A DNA stretch of 64,000 bases from Rhyzopertha dominica (GCA_025024175.1 QCXZ01000137.1:27209327-27273326), one strand, 5' to 3'. Counted from the stretch's first letter, positions 1-13,042 are shown. The notes: a model not told the origin generated them from the sequence alone. Numbers and translations are program-made.

Positions 1-1973
1 TTTTCACAAGTCTAATATATAGAAAAGAACTAATCACTTAGCATTTTAAAACTTGTCTCCATAAGTCCTAAAGAATTATCAACATCATTCATCTTTTGTT
101 ACAAAAACGCAGCCCAGTTTGTCACATTTTGTTGATAAATAATGATATGCACTAACTGTTCTTGAAACATCTGCTTCTACCAAAAATACTAACGCATATA
201 GTATGGGTTTGTGATCATCAGAAGCTTCTGAAGGCTAAACGCTACGAAAGTGCTCTTGCTCTGTGCGCGTCACGCGGAATATCAATCGCAGAATAAATAA
301 AAAACTGGTCCATCGGCACAAAGTGGAATATAGTAATGCTAATTCTAAAAGATTGGCTTGTAGGAACTGAAAGCGCTTCCCCATTTTGTTTCTAATCAAG
401 TGGATTTGTTGGACAATATTTTAGAAGTAACAGATCTAGAATACCTATTTTTCAAACTGTTATAACAGAGCGTAGGCCACCCGAGGGAGGTATAATGGTT
501 ACACCGAGAGAAGTATCAGCCCTCTTTGTTCAACATAAGTACACGCTAGTTACTCCAAAATCCAAAATACAGGGAACATAATATAAGAAAATTATCAATA
601 TTACAACAAAATGGCGAAATGAGCAAATTGCGGTTTTAAAACTCTAAGTTTTGCGCATTAATTGCTCCTAAGTCTAAAATACCATATGCTTAGGATTACA
701 CATTAAAAAATTGCAGAATTTGATTGAATGGAACGCCGACAACAGAATTTAAGTATCTGCAACAGGTCGCCGAAATTCAGTAATAATTAATTCCAGTTGC
801 ATTGATTATTCCGAAATCCAAAATAACAGATACTCAATTTATCTCAAAAGTTTCTTTATATTATGGTTTACCGAATGCCGAAGATAGAATTCATGTATTT
901 GCAATACAAACTATTTTATGTCAACAAGATTATGAAATAATTTCCAGGATTATACAAAAACAATTAAGGGTTTTCATAGGTAACTCAACACTCCAAAAAG
1001 CCTTAATTACGCCGTATTTCATAACTCAACATATCCAAGATACAAATGCTTTCGACAACTTGGGTCTTGCGACATCGAAACAGCAATTGATGTTCATCTG
1101 CTTACCGCACTTTTTAAGTTACCGCTGCCGACAGGTCATTTTCCAGCTACTTGTTAACACCTACGTCCTTAATTGCATTCGTCTTTATAAGGGCAGCTTA
1201 AATGCGACTTTTCTGGGAGTTAAAGAACAGCTTTTAACTGCAGCGTGCTTAAATCCAAGTAAATTGTTCGGACGTGTAACGATTAATCAGACTCTGTAAT
1301 TAAATGCGACAGGCACCCGTGCCGCCAACGCTTTCAAGAACAATACGCTTTACTTTTCATTAAATATAATGCTTTGCATATGCGAATTTGTTATGCAGTC
1401 ATATGGCTGTACATGAAAGGGAACTGCCGGAGCATGATGATTTGTTTAGACTTTTACACCCACAGGTTGCACCAATGACCAATCAGATAATTAAGTAGTC
1501 ATCGACTAGTTAGCATTGTTGAAATATTGAAATGTAGATTTACTGCGGCATTGCCTGCAATTATGCTTGCAGTGTTAACAATGTAGTATTATTACAACAG
1601 TATTATGCAAGGTTAGTCAAAAGTATAAGATAATAGGCTAATTTCTGTAAATATAGTATGAACACAACAAAAGCTTTTTTTATTTCTGAGTCTACTTTTC
1701 GTTTAATAAGTTAACGCATTTCCGTGTCAGCGTTTTCCTTTTCTTCTTTTCTAACGGCAATCATATTTTTCTCCGGATTATATAATATTGCTCTTTTCAT
1801 CCTTGAAGTGGTTTACACGGCTTGATAGCAAAATTTTTATGAGAAATCGTGTTTTCAAATAAACTATAAAAAGCGTTACCAAAACAGGTTCTGCAGCTGT
1901 CAATACTGGTTTTTATTCACTTGCTGATAATTCTGATGTTCGCAACACTTTATTCACTTAAATAAAGTTTACA
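1..1973. other. Intergenic, no supported gene
   Basis: AT-rich sequence without recognisable genes or clear repeats. One + frame stays open for 165 codons at 802-1299, but it has no ATG at its start (it opens with ATT) and its product matches no family I know. It could be a chance frame or an old coding remnant; an acceptor-like 'ttaattccag' sits just upstream. Confidence 0.5.
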
Positions 1974-2275
1974 TTAAATTAAATGTTTCAATCGAAGGTC
2001 TTCTCTAGCTTGGCAGTAACCTAGTCTATGAAAGAAATTGAGCGACAAATTTTGTTGCCAGTTAGGTGGTATTTCTTGTATGATTCCGGCTTCCAGCTTT
2101 TGCAAATTTCGTGGTTGACCCTCGAGGAAAATACCCAATGAACTTAAATCAGATGACCTAGCAGAGCATTCAATAGTTCCCCAAAGTCCTATCACCGACC
2201 TGGAAAGATGTTATCCAGACAAATATTAACTCCAAAATGTTGCGAAGCTCGCCGTTGTTGAAACAATATATTACT
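1974..2275 (-). pseudogene. Dead Tc1/mariner-like transposase, C-terminal fragment
   Basis: Read on the minus strand, this holds the last third of a DDE transposase. A segment reading FQQRRASQHFG matches the family's 'FQQDGAPPHF' block around the second catalytic Asp, which here is lost (D to R). After two stops and a frame change comes IGLWGTIECSARSSDLSSLG, equivalent to the 'WPARSPDLTPLD' block with the third Asp degraded, and then a tail ending in LGYCQAREDLRLKHLI, the typical C-terminus of this transposase group. The copy has no N-terminal half here, several stops and missing catalytic residues, so it is inactive. It resembles the transposase at 46763-47793 but is a different, more decayed copy. 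Confidence 0.75.
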
Positions 2276-2472
2276 GCGGCTTGGCATTCCTAGTCGATCT
2301 TCATCGGGAGATTACCTTGCGATAGGTTCAGGTAGATATATCTGTTGTTTTCTAATAATACGAGTATCTGAGGATACTGTGCATGCTGACCAACTTAATT
2401 TAGTTCATGGGGAACGTGTACCTTGTAGGGTTTGTGTTTTGTTGTGTATTAGTGTTCGAGAAACTTTCTCGA

Positions 2473-3411
2473 TTTTAGGTACAACCTTAAGTTAAATGTC
2501 TAATTGTAGCTCTTTCTAAACATTTTAAAAACAGAATATTGGGTGTCCTAAAATTTTTTTGCAGATTATTATATTTTGCAAATAAAGTTAATTTTTTAAA
2601 TTATTTTTTAACCTTACCCCGTATAATAAATATTGCTTTATAGTTGAATGCCGGCTGTTATTTTCTTCATTTTGTGTCTTTATCATGTATGCGTAATTTT
2701 TACTCCTTCTTAGTGAAAAACAAGAAAAACTAGTCGCCGCCNTTTTTGTTAATAGGGTTGTTCAGAATTTTTTTAAGTGTTACTTTAGTAGCTTATTACG
2801 GTACAAATTATGCCTACATACCCATCGCTACACACAAAACTCCAAAATTTAGAGTAACTTTTAAATAAATAAAGTACAAAGTTCGTGCTACAGAGAGAGA
2901 GGCTAGGAAACGAAACCCTGCAATGAGGCTAGTTTGGTTTTCTACATCACGCACTAGCCTCAACGCACGGTTTCGTTTCCTAGCCTCTCTCTCGGTAAAA
3001 CGAACTTTGTACTTTATTTATTTAAAAGCTACTCCAAATTTTGGGGTTTTGTGTGCAGCGATGGTATGTAGGCATAATTTGTACCGCAATAAGCTACTAA
3101 AGTAACACTTAAAAAATTCTGAACAACCCTATTAACAAAAATGGCGGTGACTAGTTTTTCTCGCATTTCGCTAAGAAGGAGTAAAAATTACGCATACATG
3201 GTAAACACACAAATTGAAGAAAATAAAAGTAGCCATTCAACTATAGAGCAATATTTATTATACGAGGTAAAGTTAAAAAATATTTACAAAAATTAACTTT
3301 ATTTGTAAAATATGATAATCTGCAAAAACAAATTTGGACACCCAATATTCTATTTTTAAAGAGTTTAAAAAGACCTACAATTTGACATATAACTTAAGGT
3401 TGTACCTAAAA
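2473..3411. mobile_element. Fold-back element, ~0.94-kb imperfect palindrome
   Basis: The left arm, starting 'ttttaggtacaacctt', is matched base for base, with scattered substitutions, by the reverse complement of the right arm ending 'aaggttgtacctaaaa'. The arms meet at a short loop near 2930-2965, between two copies of a ctctctc/gagagag stretch. There is no coding capacity; the short frames inside are products of the palindrome. This is a non-autonomous long-inverted-repeat (fold-back or MITE-like) element. The outer right flank ends 'ggaccctgtata' near 3458, so the true terminus may lie slightly further out. Confidence 0.8.
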
Positions 3412-3740
3412 AAATAAAGAAAATAGGAACCTGAGGAGTTTTAGGTGGCGGACCCTGTATATCAGGAGCTTGATCTTCGTTTGTATACAACCGATTTCGG
3501 ACGTCAAGATGTTGAAATATGTTTTACATGTTCGATTTCTATAAAGCTTTAAGCTAACTTTGATTTTGTGGATTGGACAATATGATTTCTCACCGGATCG
3601 ACGTCATTAAATAAATTACAGACATCTTTGTATGACCGTTGTCAAACTCCATAGCCAACCATCACTAAGACTTCAATTCATTGAGTTTCACCTTGTTTGC
3701 TAATTAAAATTGAACTTCTGTGTTAAATTACTTCTAGTTA

Positions 3741-3962
3741 GATTAATTATTGGGGATGAGGACTTGTTCAAAAGAAACTACTTGTGCGTTGTGACTAGAT
3801 GTTTGTTGTGAAAGGTTGTTATGGTAAGTGTTCATATGTTAGCCTGTAATTAAAGTATCTTGTTTTTTAGTCTGAAGAAATGGACAAAATAAAAAATCCA
3901 CGAAACTAGTCACAACGCACAAGTAGTTTCTTTGAACAGGCCCTTATCCCCAATAATTAATC
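3741..3962. mobile_element. Small MITE with ~58-bp inverted termini
   Basis: Bases 3741-3798 (starting gattaattattgggga) are repeated in inverted orientation at 3906-3962 (ending tccccaataattaatc), with only a few mismatches over about 57 bp. The total length of about 220 bp, absence of a reading frame and AT-rich core fit a miniature inverted-repeat element. The terminal bases themselves do not decide the superfamily. Confidence 0.7.
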
Positions 3963-6900
3963 AAACAAACATAAAAATAAGGGCAAGATAAACAATATAA
4001 TGAAGTTTTAGTATTAGGTGGACTCCCACAAAATACATATATCTTTCATAGAGGTCCACCCATGGCTTAATCCGGCTCCTCGTTTCCATTATCAAATAAA
4101 CATTAAAATAAAACAATAATAGTTGAAATAAAATTACTGTAGTACTAAACCGAAACTTTCGTATTACTTCCACACCCAACAGAAGGGATGCATTGTATCG
4201 CGAAACGTAAAAAAACAAAATTCGAGGAAAAAAATTTCTTGTCTGTATTGTCTGTGTGGACGCGATAACTTTCGAAAGACATATATATATGAACTTGAAA
4301 TTTGGCACACATATAAATCTCAACTACTCAAAGCGACCTATTGTTTTTGAGGTAAGTAAGGTATAGAAAAAGGGGTGAAATTGGGGGTAACTGTCCTTTT
4401 TGCAAAATTTTCTTTTTTTTTCTTGTTTAGTATGTGACTAGTAGTATAATTGCGAGTATTATTTGTTCCTATAAATTTTAGGTGCAGCAAACGGTTTGGA
4501 AGATATTAGCAGAAACTGTCACATAAATCTCCGAAAATACTGAATATATTCAAACAATGAAAATTCCATCAGATAAGAAAAAAAATTTTCTCACAAAAAG
4601 TGTTTCAAAAACTTTTTACAAAAAATTGACGTTTTCGAAATATTTCCAAAAAACTGGATTTTGAACCGTGTCCACACGATTTTGTTTAATTTGCTATTAT
4701 ATAGAAAATCAAATTTCTGATCGAAAGCAATCTTGGGGATTTTTTATTAAGTTAATTTTTGAATTATTTACAAAAAAACAGTTTTAAAAATTTATGGATT
4801 TTTGCTAATATTACGAGAACCGTTTGATTATTGATCTTATAATATATTATATATAATATATTAAATAAAAAATAAATGTCATTCTGACAATTGGATGTGG
4901 AAGTATTGATTCAATTTGTAGCGGTTTTTGTTATAGTTTTAATAATCCAAGTATTCTGTGATCAAAACTAACATATGTACTTGTTTCATTTATTTTCTAG
5001 CAAAAATGTTATGCGTTATAAAATGGCAAATACATAATATGCAAAGCAAAAGATCAAAAACCACTTACCAAGTACAAAACCAGGTACTGTACTCGGTATT
5101 TGCTGGTTTACATACACTAACATAAAGTTCTTCATGACAGTTAACCTGTATAAAAATAAAAACCAAGTTAAAAAATGAATCCTTTCTTATTGTTTGAGAA
5201 AGCCCCAACCAGAAATCTTAGATAATGTTCTTTGTATTCCATTTTTATTACTTTAAAGTATAAAATGCTACTAGGCACAGTATGTTGTACTGCTTTACTG
5301 CAACTAATACGGTGGAAGGGTTCACTTCGTCTCGCTGTTCAGAACTATATGGGTATATGACTAACTCATAAAAATTGGGAGGCATTTGTGGGCTATTTAG
5401 CAGCATTTTCCGTTATAGGGTGTGGTAATTATAAGAATTAAAAAAAAACTAAAACCATTTCCGCTTCTACAGGCAACTAACTATTTTTGTCACTCAATTA
5501 CGGCTATTGGTGCGTAATCATAAAACTATAAAATATGCGAAAGTTTCTAAAAGACAATTGACAAAAATCGCTCGTCCATTGTTAACCAGGAGGATGAGAG
5601 ATTAAGTTTGGGAGTTTTGATGATTAAAAATTAAAAATAATACTAGCTTCTAAGATATTTCATGTCTTCTAACAAAATGTAAACAGAACGCAGCTTAAAG
5701 TTAACCAGTGTTGCAAGTTGCAGTCCGTAATGTACGTATTAGATTTCCATTGTAAAGTCAGTTTCATGTAATGGAATGATATTCGATTATCAGTCGTTCA
5801 CCATAAAATCACCCCCTCTTAATAATTTTCATAGGATGCTGATCGACTGCGATTTTTTCTGCTATGAAAATTCTATGCTCGAATATGAATCTGTAGCTGC
5901 CTTTAGCCTCATGTCGATTTGTTGTTAAATAAGCAATCTTTAAAAGTCTACCTTATGTTAGTCCCAAAAAAAAACGATAACAACGATGGAGATATTCACT
6001 AGCTTTCATTTTCAATATTAATAACCAGTGGCAATAATGCCCAATGTCCAGTCTGTCTAGAACCCTAGCGTTGATAGCAAAAAAAGCGTAACAGAAAATG
6101 ATACGCTATAAATATTGTGGAGCGCGATAGGAATCTCGTGAACAAGTGCCATTATTAAGACTTATAACTGCAACGTTTTAATCTTACCATAAAATGCCGT
6201 TTAATTACAGGCTAGGGATATCTTGACACTTAATGGCTGGTAGCTTGTGAATAACTTCAGAGAACTAGCAAGGACTGTCTGTATGCCTAAGTTAAACTGT
6301 GTTGTCCATCTATTGTTGGTGATCAACCAGAACTTAATCTCATTACAACTTTAAAATATATAAAAACAACTAATTCCTTGCCACTAATGGATCTCGAATT
6401 CCCAGTGGGAGTACTTTAACCAGAATTGTATATGATTCATTTTGAATTATCATTATAATGAGGTTGTAAATTTTCAGTTAAATAATACTAGAATCTTTAT
6501 TACAAGGCGTTACGTTAGTTGCGAAAAAAAACAAGATACGATAATTTACGAGTTTTCCTTTACAGTTTTTTTAATAGCTTTTGTTTAATTTAGCAGTGAA
6601 GGTTCTGTTCTGAGCACATATACCTACGGAATCATTATTAAAATTCTTTAGATATGAAAATCACACGATTCCATAATGATTTGAAGTTGATCGATAGTGC
6701 AGTGTTTATCTTTATCCTATATTCTACAGATGCTGTTTTCCTAAGGTTTGAAAAATGAATTAAACGTACCCTAAAAGAGTAGGTATTCACCAATAAGCTT
6801 TACTATCTCGTACGATGACGGCAACAGGGGTCATTTATATGAACCTATTGTCCAGATATTTAATAGGTGTCTGATTAACTAATGATAAACTACTGCTTCG

Positions 6901-8426
6901 TGGCGGTCCATACCTGTGGAGGGTTAAACAAGGGTGTGGACGGTATGCAGGATAAACAGTGCACTTGATTAAAGATATAGTTGGACCTAACGATCTTTAG
7001 AAGCGTATATTTGTTTGGCCAGAGATTTTTCATACTGTTGTTGAGTAGTAGTAGAAATATTGAGATAAGCTGCTGTTCTACATTATATACATTACATCAA
7101 CGGGGTTAAAGCCAAAATCCAGGTATAGGAACGCAATGGATCAAAACTAAGCAAATGAAAATAAACTATTTCAGCAAAAGATAGGTGTTGCTGAATATGA
7201 TTATATTATATGAGGGACGGGAATTGTGAAGTTTTCTTTGTCAGTTTGCTCGTAATTTATTTAAAAAAAAAACAAAAATATCAATGCAATTCTAGCCGTA
7301 CCCGTAAGCGATACTGGAAATCTACGTAGCGCTTGCAATGAACCTTCTGACACAAATTCATTATCTGGAACACACTACGTCTGGGCATTCGCCAGGAAGT
7401 TACTCATCGAATATAGCAGCGCTAATAAGAATACATAAAGGTTATAGTTTTATTCTACCCGAAGATAACTCAACTCACAAAGTAAACAAAGCAACTTCTG
7501 CTGCATATTTCTTGTTTGTGGGACTACTGGATGCGTCTTACAACTTGTATAGCACGCGCTTAACCGCTTTATACACTTTACAGTTGTTAGGTATGAATTT
7601 TATCGCGATCCGACGTAAATTCCAACAAGATGTTGCACACATGTAATATTGTACACACCTACACTACATTGTTTACAGTTGTTATCTACAAAAGGACAGT
7701 AACGATATACCATTTGTTAATGTTACATTGTTGTACCGGAAGACGGCAATGTTCCAGACAACACTTTTAGCTTGCGATATACTCTCCGGTGAAATGTGAA
7801 CCTGTCATAATCTAATTGAGTGCTGATTAATCTAAAGCTAAAGGTTCGAGGCGTTTACAAACTGCAATTTCTGACTTACAGAAGGGAAGAGGAGATAATC
7901 ACATTCATCATCACCGTTGTTATTTTCATACATGTTGTACGAATATACAACACTTGACAAAAATTTGTAATTCTGAACAGCTACACTTCGTTTTACTGGT
8001 GTTCGTACCATCATAGTCTTTCAGAAGGCGTGAGCCGGTTTTCATAAGCTTCATCAGTTAACTTCTACATCCTTTATGACCACTAGTGTCCAGAGAATGA
8101 TAAACATACAATAGTACAATCGATTTTCAATTGAATTCCATCCTATAGTAAGAAAAGTTGCTTTTCTTGAATATTGACATCTTCTTTCAGTGCTTTGGTG
8201 ATTAAGGGGTTTATAAATCTTCTAACGACTGCAAATAACTATCACCACTCAAAATGCCCTAAAAAGTGGCCCGATAATGCAGTTTGGATGGTGGGTAATA
8301 TCATTCCAATAATGCCTGTTTGCTTCAACGTTCTACAGAAACGCACTTTCATTAAAGAAACAAAGTTGTCACGCTTACCTCATCATTACTCAAGCTCTGA
8401 GTAGAATTATCGCACAACTATAAACA
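3963..8426. other. Intergenic, no supported gene
   Basis: About 4.5 kb of AT-rich sequence. I see no exon with recognisable protein similarity, no RNA gene and no clear terminal-repeat element. Open frames at 3961-4323 (minus), 7338-7646 and 8174-8404 (plus) have low-complexity or hydrophobic products typical of AT-rich noise. Confidence 0.5.
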
Positions 8427-8678
8427 TCAATCTGGATCATTATTGTTTAATTCTTGGAAAAAAGAACTTATAGTTTTTGACAATCCTATGAATACGCCAG
8501 ATTCTTGAGCATTTTTTACAGATTGCCAATTATCCATTAAAGGGTGACCAAGATCAGCTATTTCAGGATAGGTTGCTGGCGGTCTTGTTTTTGTTTCTAA
8601 TAGTGGCCACCTATACAGACGACTAACTTGTTCCACATGCTTTTGGTTGAAAAGTGGAAAAGTCACACTGGCACGCAT
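8427..8678 (-). CDS. Unidentified short ORF (83 aa), possibly remnant
   Basis: The frame starts at an ATG and encodes 83 residues of balanced composition, including the stretch PPATYPEIADLGHPLMDNWQ and an acidic end ELNNNDPD. It looks more protein-like than the surrounding noise frames, but I do not recognise it. No splice context is obvious. It may be a transposon remnant or a single exon; no function is assigned. Confidence 0.25.
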   Translation of the reverse strand: MRASVTFPLFNQKHVEQVSRLYRWPLLETKTRPPATYPEIADLGHPLMDNWQSVKNAQESGVFIGLSKTISSFFQELNNNDPD

Positions 8679-9129
8679 GTTATTTTCATAGCAGGGGTTT
8701 ACTAATTTACCTCTTTATTATGTAATATAAACCATTTTGAATATTAGGGATTTTTATTTTTAACTCAATTATTGAACGACAATATTTAAGGAATTAAGCA
8801 GAAATTGCCTAAAAGATATTAATATGGCTAAATTCAGTCAAAATGCAGATAACATTTCTTAGTCCATATATACCGCAAAGTGTCCTGGATTGACAATTGT
8901 GAAAACTTCAACAAGCCTTAAACAATTTCGTGATTCTTAAAAAAAGGATCGTTCATATGTGACAAGAAGAAACATGGTTGTAAAGACAATTTGAGACACC
9001 TCTTTCTATTTCAATTTTTTGAAGCGATGACTCTGGGTGCTAGGGAGGTTATAGAGGCCACCATACTGAAGCTTCAGCTTTTTGTGCCCCCAGTTGCTTC
9101 TAGGAGGTATGTCACTACATTAATCCTGT

Positions 9130-9870
9130 ATTTCCAATAAATTTTAGGATACAGTCGGTGGGTGGTTGTGCAATTTCCTTGGGTTCCGCAAATGGTGCCT
9201 CACGGAAACGTTGTTTTTTCTCCATAACTGCTGGATATACGTACAACATATGGTAGGGAGTTTGATCCCCGTTCATGCACTTCCGACATGTAGTATCATA
9301 TGCTATACCAATTTTATATAAGTGTTTCTTTAAACACTGATGCCTGTAGCAGCAATTCTGTAAATTTTTACTTGGGCCGAACTCTGTATAAACATACGAG
9401 ATTTTCTTAATAGTTCTCTGACTGATATGCCACTCCGTAGGTAGTCTCAGGCCCTACTAAGGATTGTTTAGCTCCCCTTTTCTGCTTGTAGATCTGCTCT
9501 CTTATTTTCCTCGATCCCTTGGTGTCCCAACTCCAGAATAACCCTGTAGTGTGCTCCCAAGGCACGAAATGCATCTAAGTATTCATTTATTACCTTGGCG
9601 TGTATAATAATTGTGCTTTCCATGGCTCTCAGTGCGCTTATTATTATACGTCCTCCGTATTATTGCTCTAACACAACATGCTGTTACTACGACTCCAGCC
9701 TGGAAAACGGTTGCAAAATTGCCTAGGTTTATGCCTTTGCATTCCTGAAAATTGTACACTCCTGCCCCAGTTCCCTCCTTTCTTTTTGAACCATAATTTG
9801 TTTGCCATGTCTCTCAATCTTGCTAGCATGTTGTACTGACTTGCTTTAAATCCCTTCAGCGATAAGTTCT
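9130..9870 (-). pseudogene. LINE (I/R1/Jockey-type) RNase H and C-terminal remnant
   Basis: Minus-strand reading gives a decayed RNase H domain in order: GSKRKEGTGAGVYNF (where the family has TDGSK; the catalytic Asp is gone), then NLGNFATVFQAGVVV, the 'ATVFQAE' helix with Glu changed to Gly, then SALRAMES, then a block containing LGHQGIEENKRADLQAEKG, equivalent to 'PGHSGIEGNEKADELAR'. After it comes a CRKCMNGDQTPYHMLY segment resembling the C-terminal Cys/His motif of insect non-LTR elements. Stops and frame breaks interrupt it. It is the 3' part of a dead non-LTR retrotransposon; the reverse transcriptase part is not present. Confidence 0.75.
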
Positions 9871-10336
9871 TTGAATGATTTCTGGCAGACAAACGTTGCT
9901 TCTGTTTGACTACATGTTCGGGTTTCTCAAAAGAAGTTATTAATCGAAGCATACAGAAAATGCAGGTGGAAGGCAAAATATAAACGCTTGAAATAAAGAC
10001 TTTTTATGGCAAGGCCAGAAACATTAATGATATTATTTCGAAATTCTAACATTTGTTATTTTTTAAAGAGGCAAATAATACACAATCGATTGCAGATAAT
10101 ACTTCTTGCACATCCTCAGTGACGTACCCATAAATTTTGGCTCAGGGACAACTACAACACGCCTATGGCGGGAGGAGTGGGATAGAAAAATTGCAATTTT
10201 CGGAGATACAAAATTATACATATTTGTTTTATTGATTTTTGGCTTTTAATACTTTAGTTATTTGTCTTGAAATAAAAAGAATTTAAGACAAAAAAATTTG
10301 CTTATTTTAATGAGTCCTGCCTGTCTGTTAGTCTTG

Positions 10337-12050
10337 TCATGGGTCTTGGGGAGACCTCCATGTGCGCCACCGCACGCCCTTGGAAACAGTATTCAAAGTC
10401 TTTTTGTTGCAGGTGCTTGGCTTGGCCGCTGCATTCAGCTTCGTTAAGTGTGTTGAGCATTTCAACGATTCCATTTCCGAAATTCGTTCGAAACGTAATT
10501 CAAGGATACACCACCACGTCTTAGCAGAGGACTGGTAAGTTTTAGTCTTTTCGCAGGTTGCGCACTTAAACTCACTAACAACTCCAAAACTTTGGTTATC
10601 TTTCATTGCACCAATATACTCGTAAATATTACTTAAATGCATACATGGGAGGTTGCCACTATCACAGGCCACTATTACTATTTTTAACTTGGTTTTGTGG
10701 CTTGCTCGCATAAAGCGTGCCTACAATCATGTATCTTAACACCCCTCCCAGAATGATTTTTTTTACAAACAAAAATCGTTTTCATTTTGTGACATTGAAA
10801 TATTAACTTCGGGAGTTTACAAATTTTTTTATCTTGTTTCTTAGATGATCTAAGTAACGAGATAAAAATTATTAGATCACTAAAATGTTCATTCTTTAAA
10901 CTTTTGGTAAATATACCTGCTAAATTATTGTTCGATTCTACATACTTTATATTCACTTTACCGCTTCTCACTATATCAACATGATTTCTGGTGTACATTT
11001 GTTCAGATGTTTTACTGTTTTCGTATTAATTGTATTGATATTGTCTACTTACAAAATGCGTTTCACGTTTTTATTAAAATTACTTAACATTTCCGTAATG
11101 TTTATTAAATCGCATAAACTTGTAGCTGCTGCGATGTATTCAGCCTAAGCTGTTGACAGTGTCACACACGGTTGTTTTCTTGAAAACCACATTATTGCGT
11201 TTCAACAATAAAAACTTTTAGATCTATTTGTACTTTCCATCTAGCCCAATCTGCGGCATAATAAGTTTCTGTTTCCTTTGTTTGAATGTCAATATTGTCT
11301 GAAATCGTTTGTCGAAAACTCTCTGCCATTGTCACATAAAATTCTCCTTACTTTGACTCTCCTCTGCGTATTTATTTCCTTTATATAGTTCTTCAAATTG
11401 TCCGCAGCTTCTGCCTTTGTTCTTAACAAACACCCCTTCACGAAATGTGAGCAGTCATTTCTAATTATTTGAAAATAGTTGTATCCTTCTGATGAAATTG
11501 GTGTTACAGATCCAGCTATATCAGTATGTATTAATTCTCCAATTATTCTTCAACTCCTTGGTCTTCTTTGCGATACAGAATGTAGTTTTGTTTGTTTTCA
11601 TGATGACAGTCCTGTTATGTTTAACCCTTTCTGTTTAAATGGCCTAATCGCTGATGTATATTGCGTTTTCGTTACATCGTATACACTTGCATGTGCGTCT
11701 ACTTGTAATAACTCACCTCTAAAGTAGTAAAGTAAAGCCTACACAATTGAATACTTGCTTTCCGTAGATTATTATCACGCTGTTATTCTCAAAGGTTACT
11801 TTAGAGTTTCGCTTTATTAACTTTATTACTGGTACTATATTTTGATACAGACCTTCAACTATTACAGCTTCTATAAAAATTTGTTTCCCATATGTGTATA
11901 TTGTTGCTCCCTCCTTGCTTCCAAGTACTCTCCATTGGCTATTTTTACTCTTATCATCGTTTAAGCTTTTCCACTTTGTGCATATACTTCTCCAGTTTTT
12001 CCTTTACTAGTATAAGGTTTCTAAAAATGACTCATGCATGTGCCGCCTTT
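10337..12050 (-). pseudogene. Ty1/copia pol remnant
   Basis: On the minus strand the pieces appear in copia order. About 11990-11740 carries a decayed protease/pre-integrase stretch (VTFENNSVIIIYGKQVF). About 11560-11290 is a well preserved integrase core start, IGELIHTDIAGSVTPISSEG, continuing to RILCDNGREFSTNDF, with the first catalytic Asp and the CDNGREF Asp visible. About 10975-10875 is the RNase H end, VDIVRSGKVNIKYVESNN followed by LAGIFTKSL. The reverse transcriptase between integrase and RNase H is missing, and stops and frameshifts are frequent. I saw no LTRs. The element is dead and internally deleted. Confidence 0.8.
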
Positions 12051-12525
12051 TTATAACTGCTACCAAGCTACAATAGGCTCGGCAATCACTGAACATAAAT
12101 GAATACGATAGTACTGAAGGTTGCAGATCAAGTTATAGTCACGAAATTGATGGCTTTATAAAGATTTTTCAACAATTTGTGGTTCTATTTTTCTTTCAAA
12201 GATGACAAGTATATGTTAAATTAATTGTTGTGTTCACCTGCCTGAGAGGCGGCAAACCGATTATACGATATGTAAGCGCCCTGGATGCAAGAATCATTTA
12301 TAGAAACCCTGTATATCTGTAGCGCCTGAATTTAAGATAAACTCGGTGCTTTTTCCTCCTGCATCTACTAATACTAATTCCCCTTCACTCTTTGCGGTGA
12401 AGTTAATATTTTCTTGCTGTGTTAAATTGTACTAAGCATTTGAATTTCTGATGAATCCTCGCCGATACTGATGTAGTAGTGCTCCGCAATAGTCGACGGC
12501 CTAATTATTTTCCATCTGGTTTCAG
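12051..12525. other. Sequence upstream of Spaetzle-like last exon
   Basis: No coding match is visible. The last 20 bases, 'ttttccatctggtttcag', form a good polypyrimidine tract plus AG, which I take as the 3' splice site of the following exon. Earlier exons of that gene were not found in the 12 kb to the left. Confidence 0.5.
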
Positions 12526-13042
12526 GCGCGGCGAGTATTCTCATTCTTCACCCTTACCTGAAGCGGGAAGGTGGCTGAGCCCACGCGAGAACCAAATGCT
12601 GCTAAGGCAGGAACTGAAGAACGGCAGCGCAGTTGAGTGTTGCCCGGCTGTGCTCGAGATGGTGGAACCAGAGGGCGGTAGGAACCAAATGGGAGAGTAC
12701 CGGGTGCTCTACAGGGATGGAGAAAATAGGCAACGATTTTACGAGCTATCCTGCCACAAGGACGTGCTTATGAAACCGTGTCGGTTCATGGACAGGAAAC
12801 TGCATAATCGGACGAGATGCGTTCAGACGTATAGTTTCTCGTACGCGCTTGTCAAAGATCCGGGTAGGCACCATCATCAGAGTACGAACTACTTCAAGTC
12901 CTTTCCGGCCTCCGGACCGGAAGGTTCTTCTTGGACGCTAGATTACATCCGTGTCCGCAGCGGGTGTAGTTGTGTAGTGGTTTCTAACAAGAAGAAGAAA
13001 CGGGACAAAATGAAGAGGAAGCAGGTGGGAGGCGGACTGTGA
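12526..13042 (+). CDS. Spaetzle-family cystine-knot ligand, last coding exon
   Basis: This exon encodes the C-terminal ~172 residues of a secreted Spaetzle-type growth factor, the ligand class of Toll receptors. The knot domain starts at VECCPAVLEMVEP, passes RFYELSCHKDV, KPCRFMDRKLHNRTRCVQTY and SFSYALVKD, and closes with LDYIRVRSGCSCVV. Seven cysteines are visible, including the terminal CxC, as in the family. About 27 residues separate the SYAL segment and the LDYIRV strand, which with the KPCRFMDRKLHN block suggests the Spz3/Spz4 branch rather than classical Spz; that is inference. A lysine/arginine-rich tail follows. I start the exon at the AG of 'ggtttcag' (phase 2); the open frame continues upstream only through intron-like sequence without ATG. 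Signal peptide and prodomain exons must lie upstream, unseen. Confidence 0.85.

Noticed and set aside
802..1299. 165-codon + frame as a gene
   Set aside because: No ATG at its start, no recognised domain and no clear splice context; a long frame by chance or a remnant is as likely.
2923..3105. 60-codon + frame
   Set aside because: Lies wholly inside the palindromic element and reflects its inverted arms.
3961..4323. 120-codon minus frame
   Set aside because: Phe/Ile/Tyr-rich product typical of AT-rich noise; it also overlaps the edge of a MITE.
12479..12525. Extending the Spaetzle-like exon to an upstream GTG start
   Set aside because: GTG is not a plausible start here; a good polypyrimidine tract and AG precede 12526, so the frame upstream is intron.
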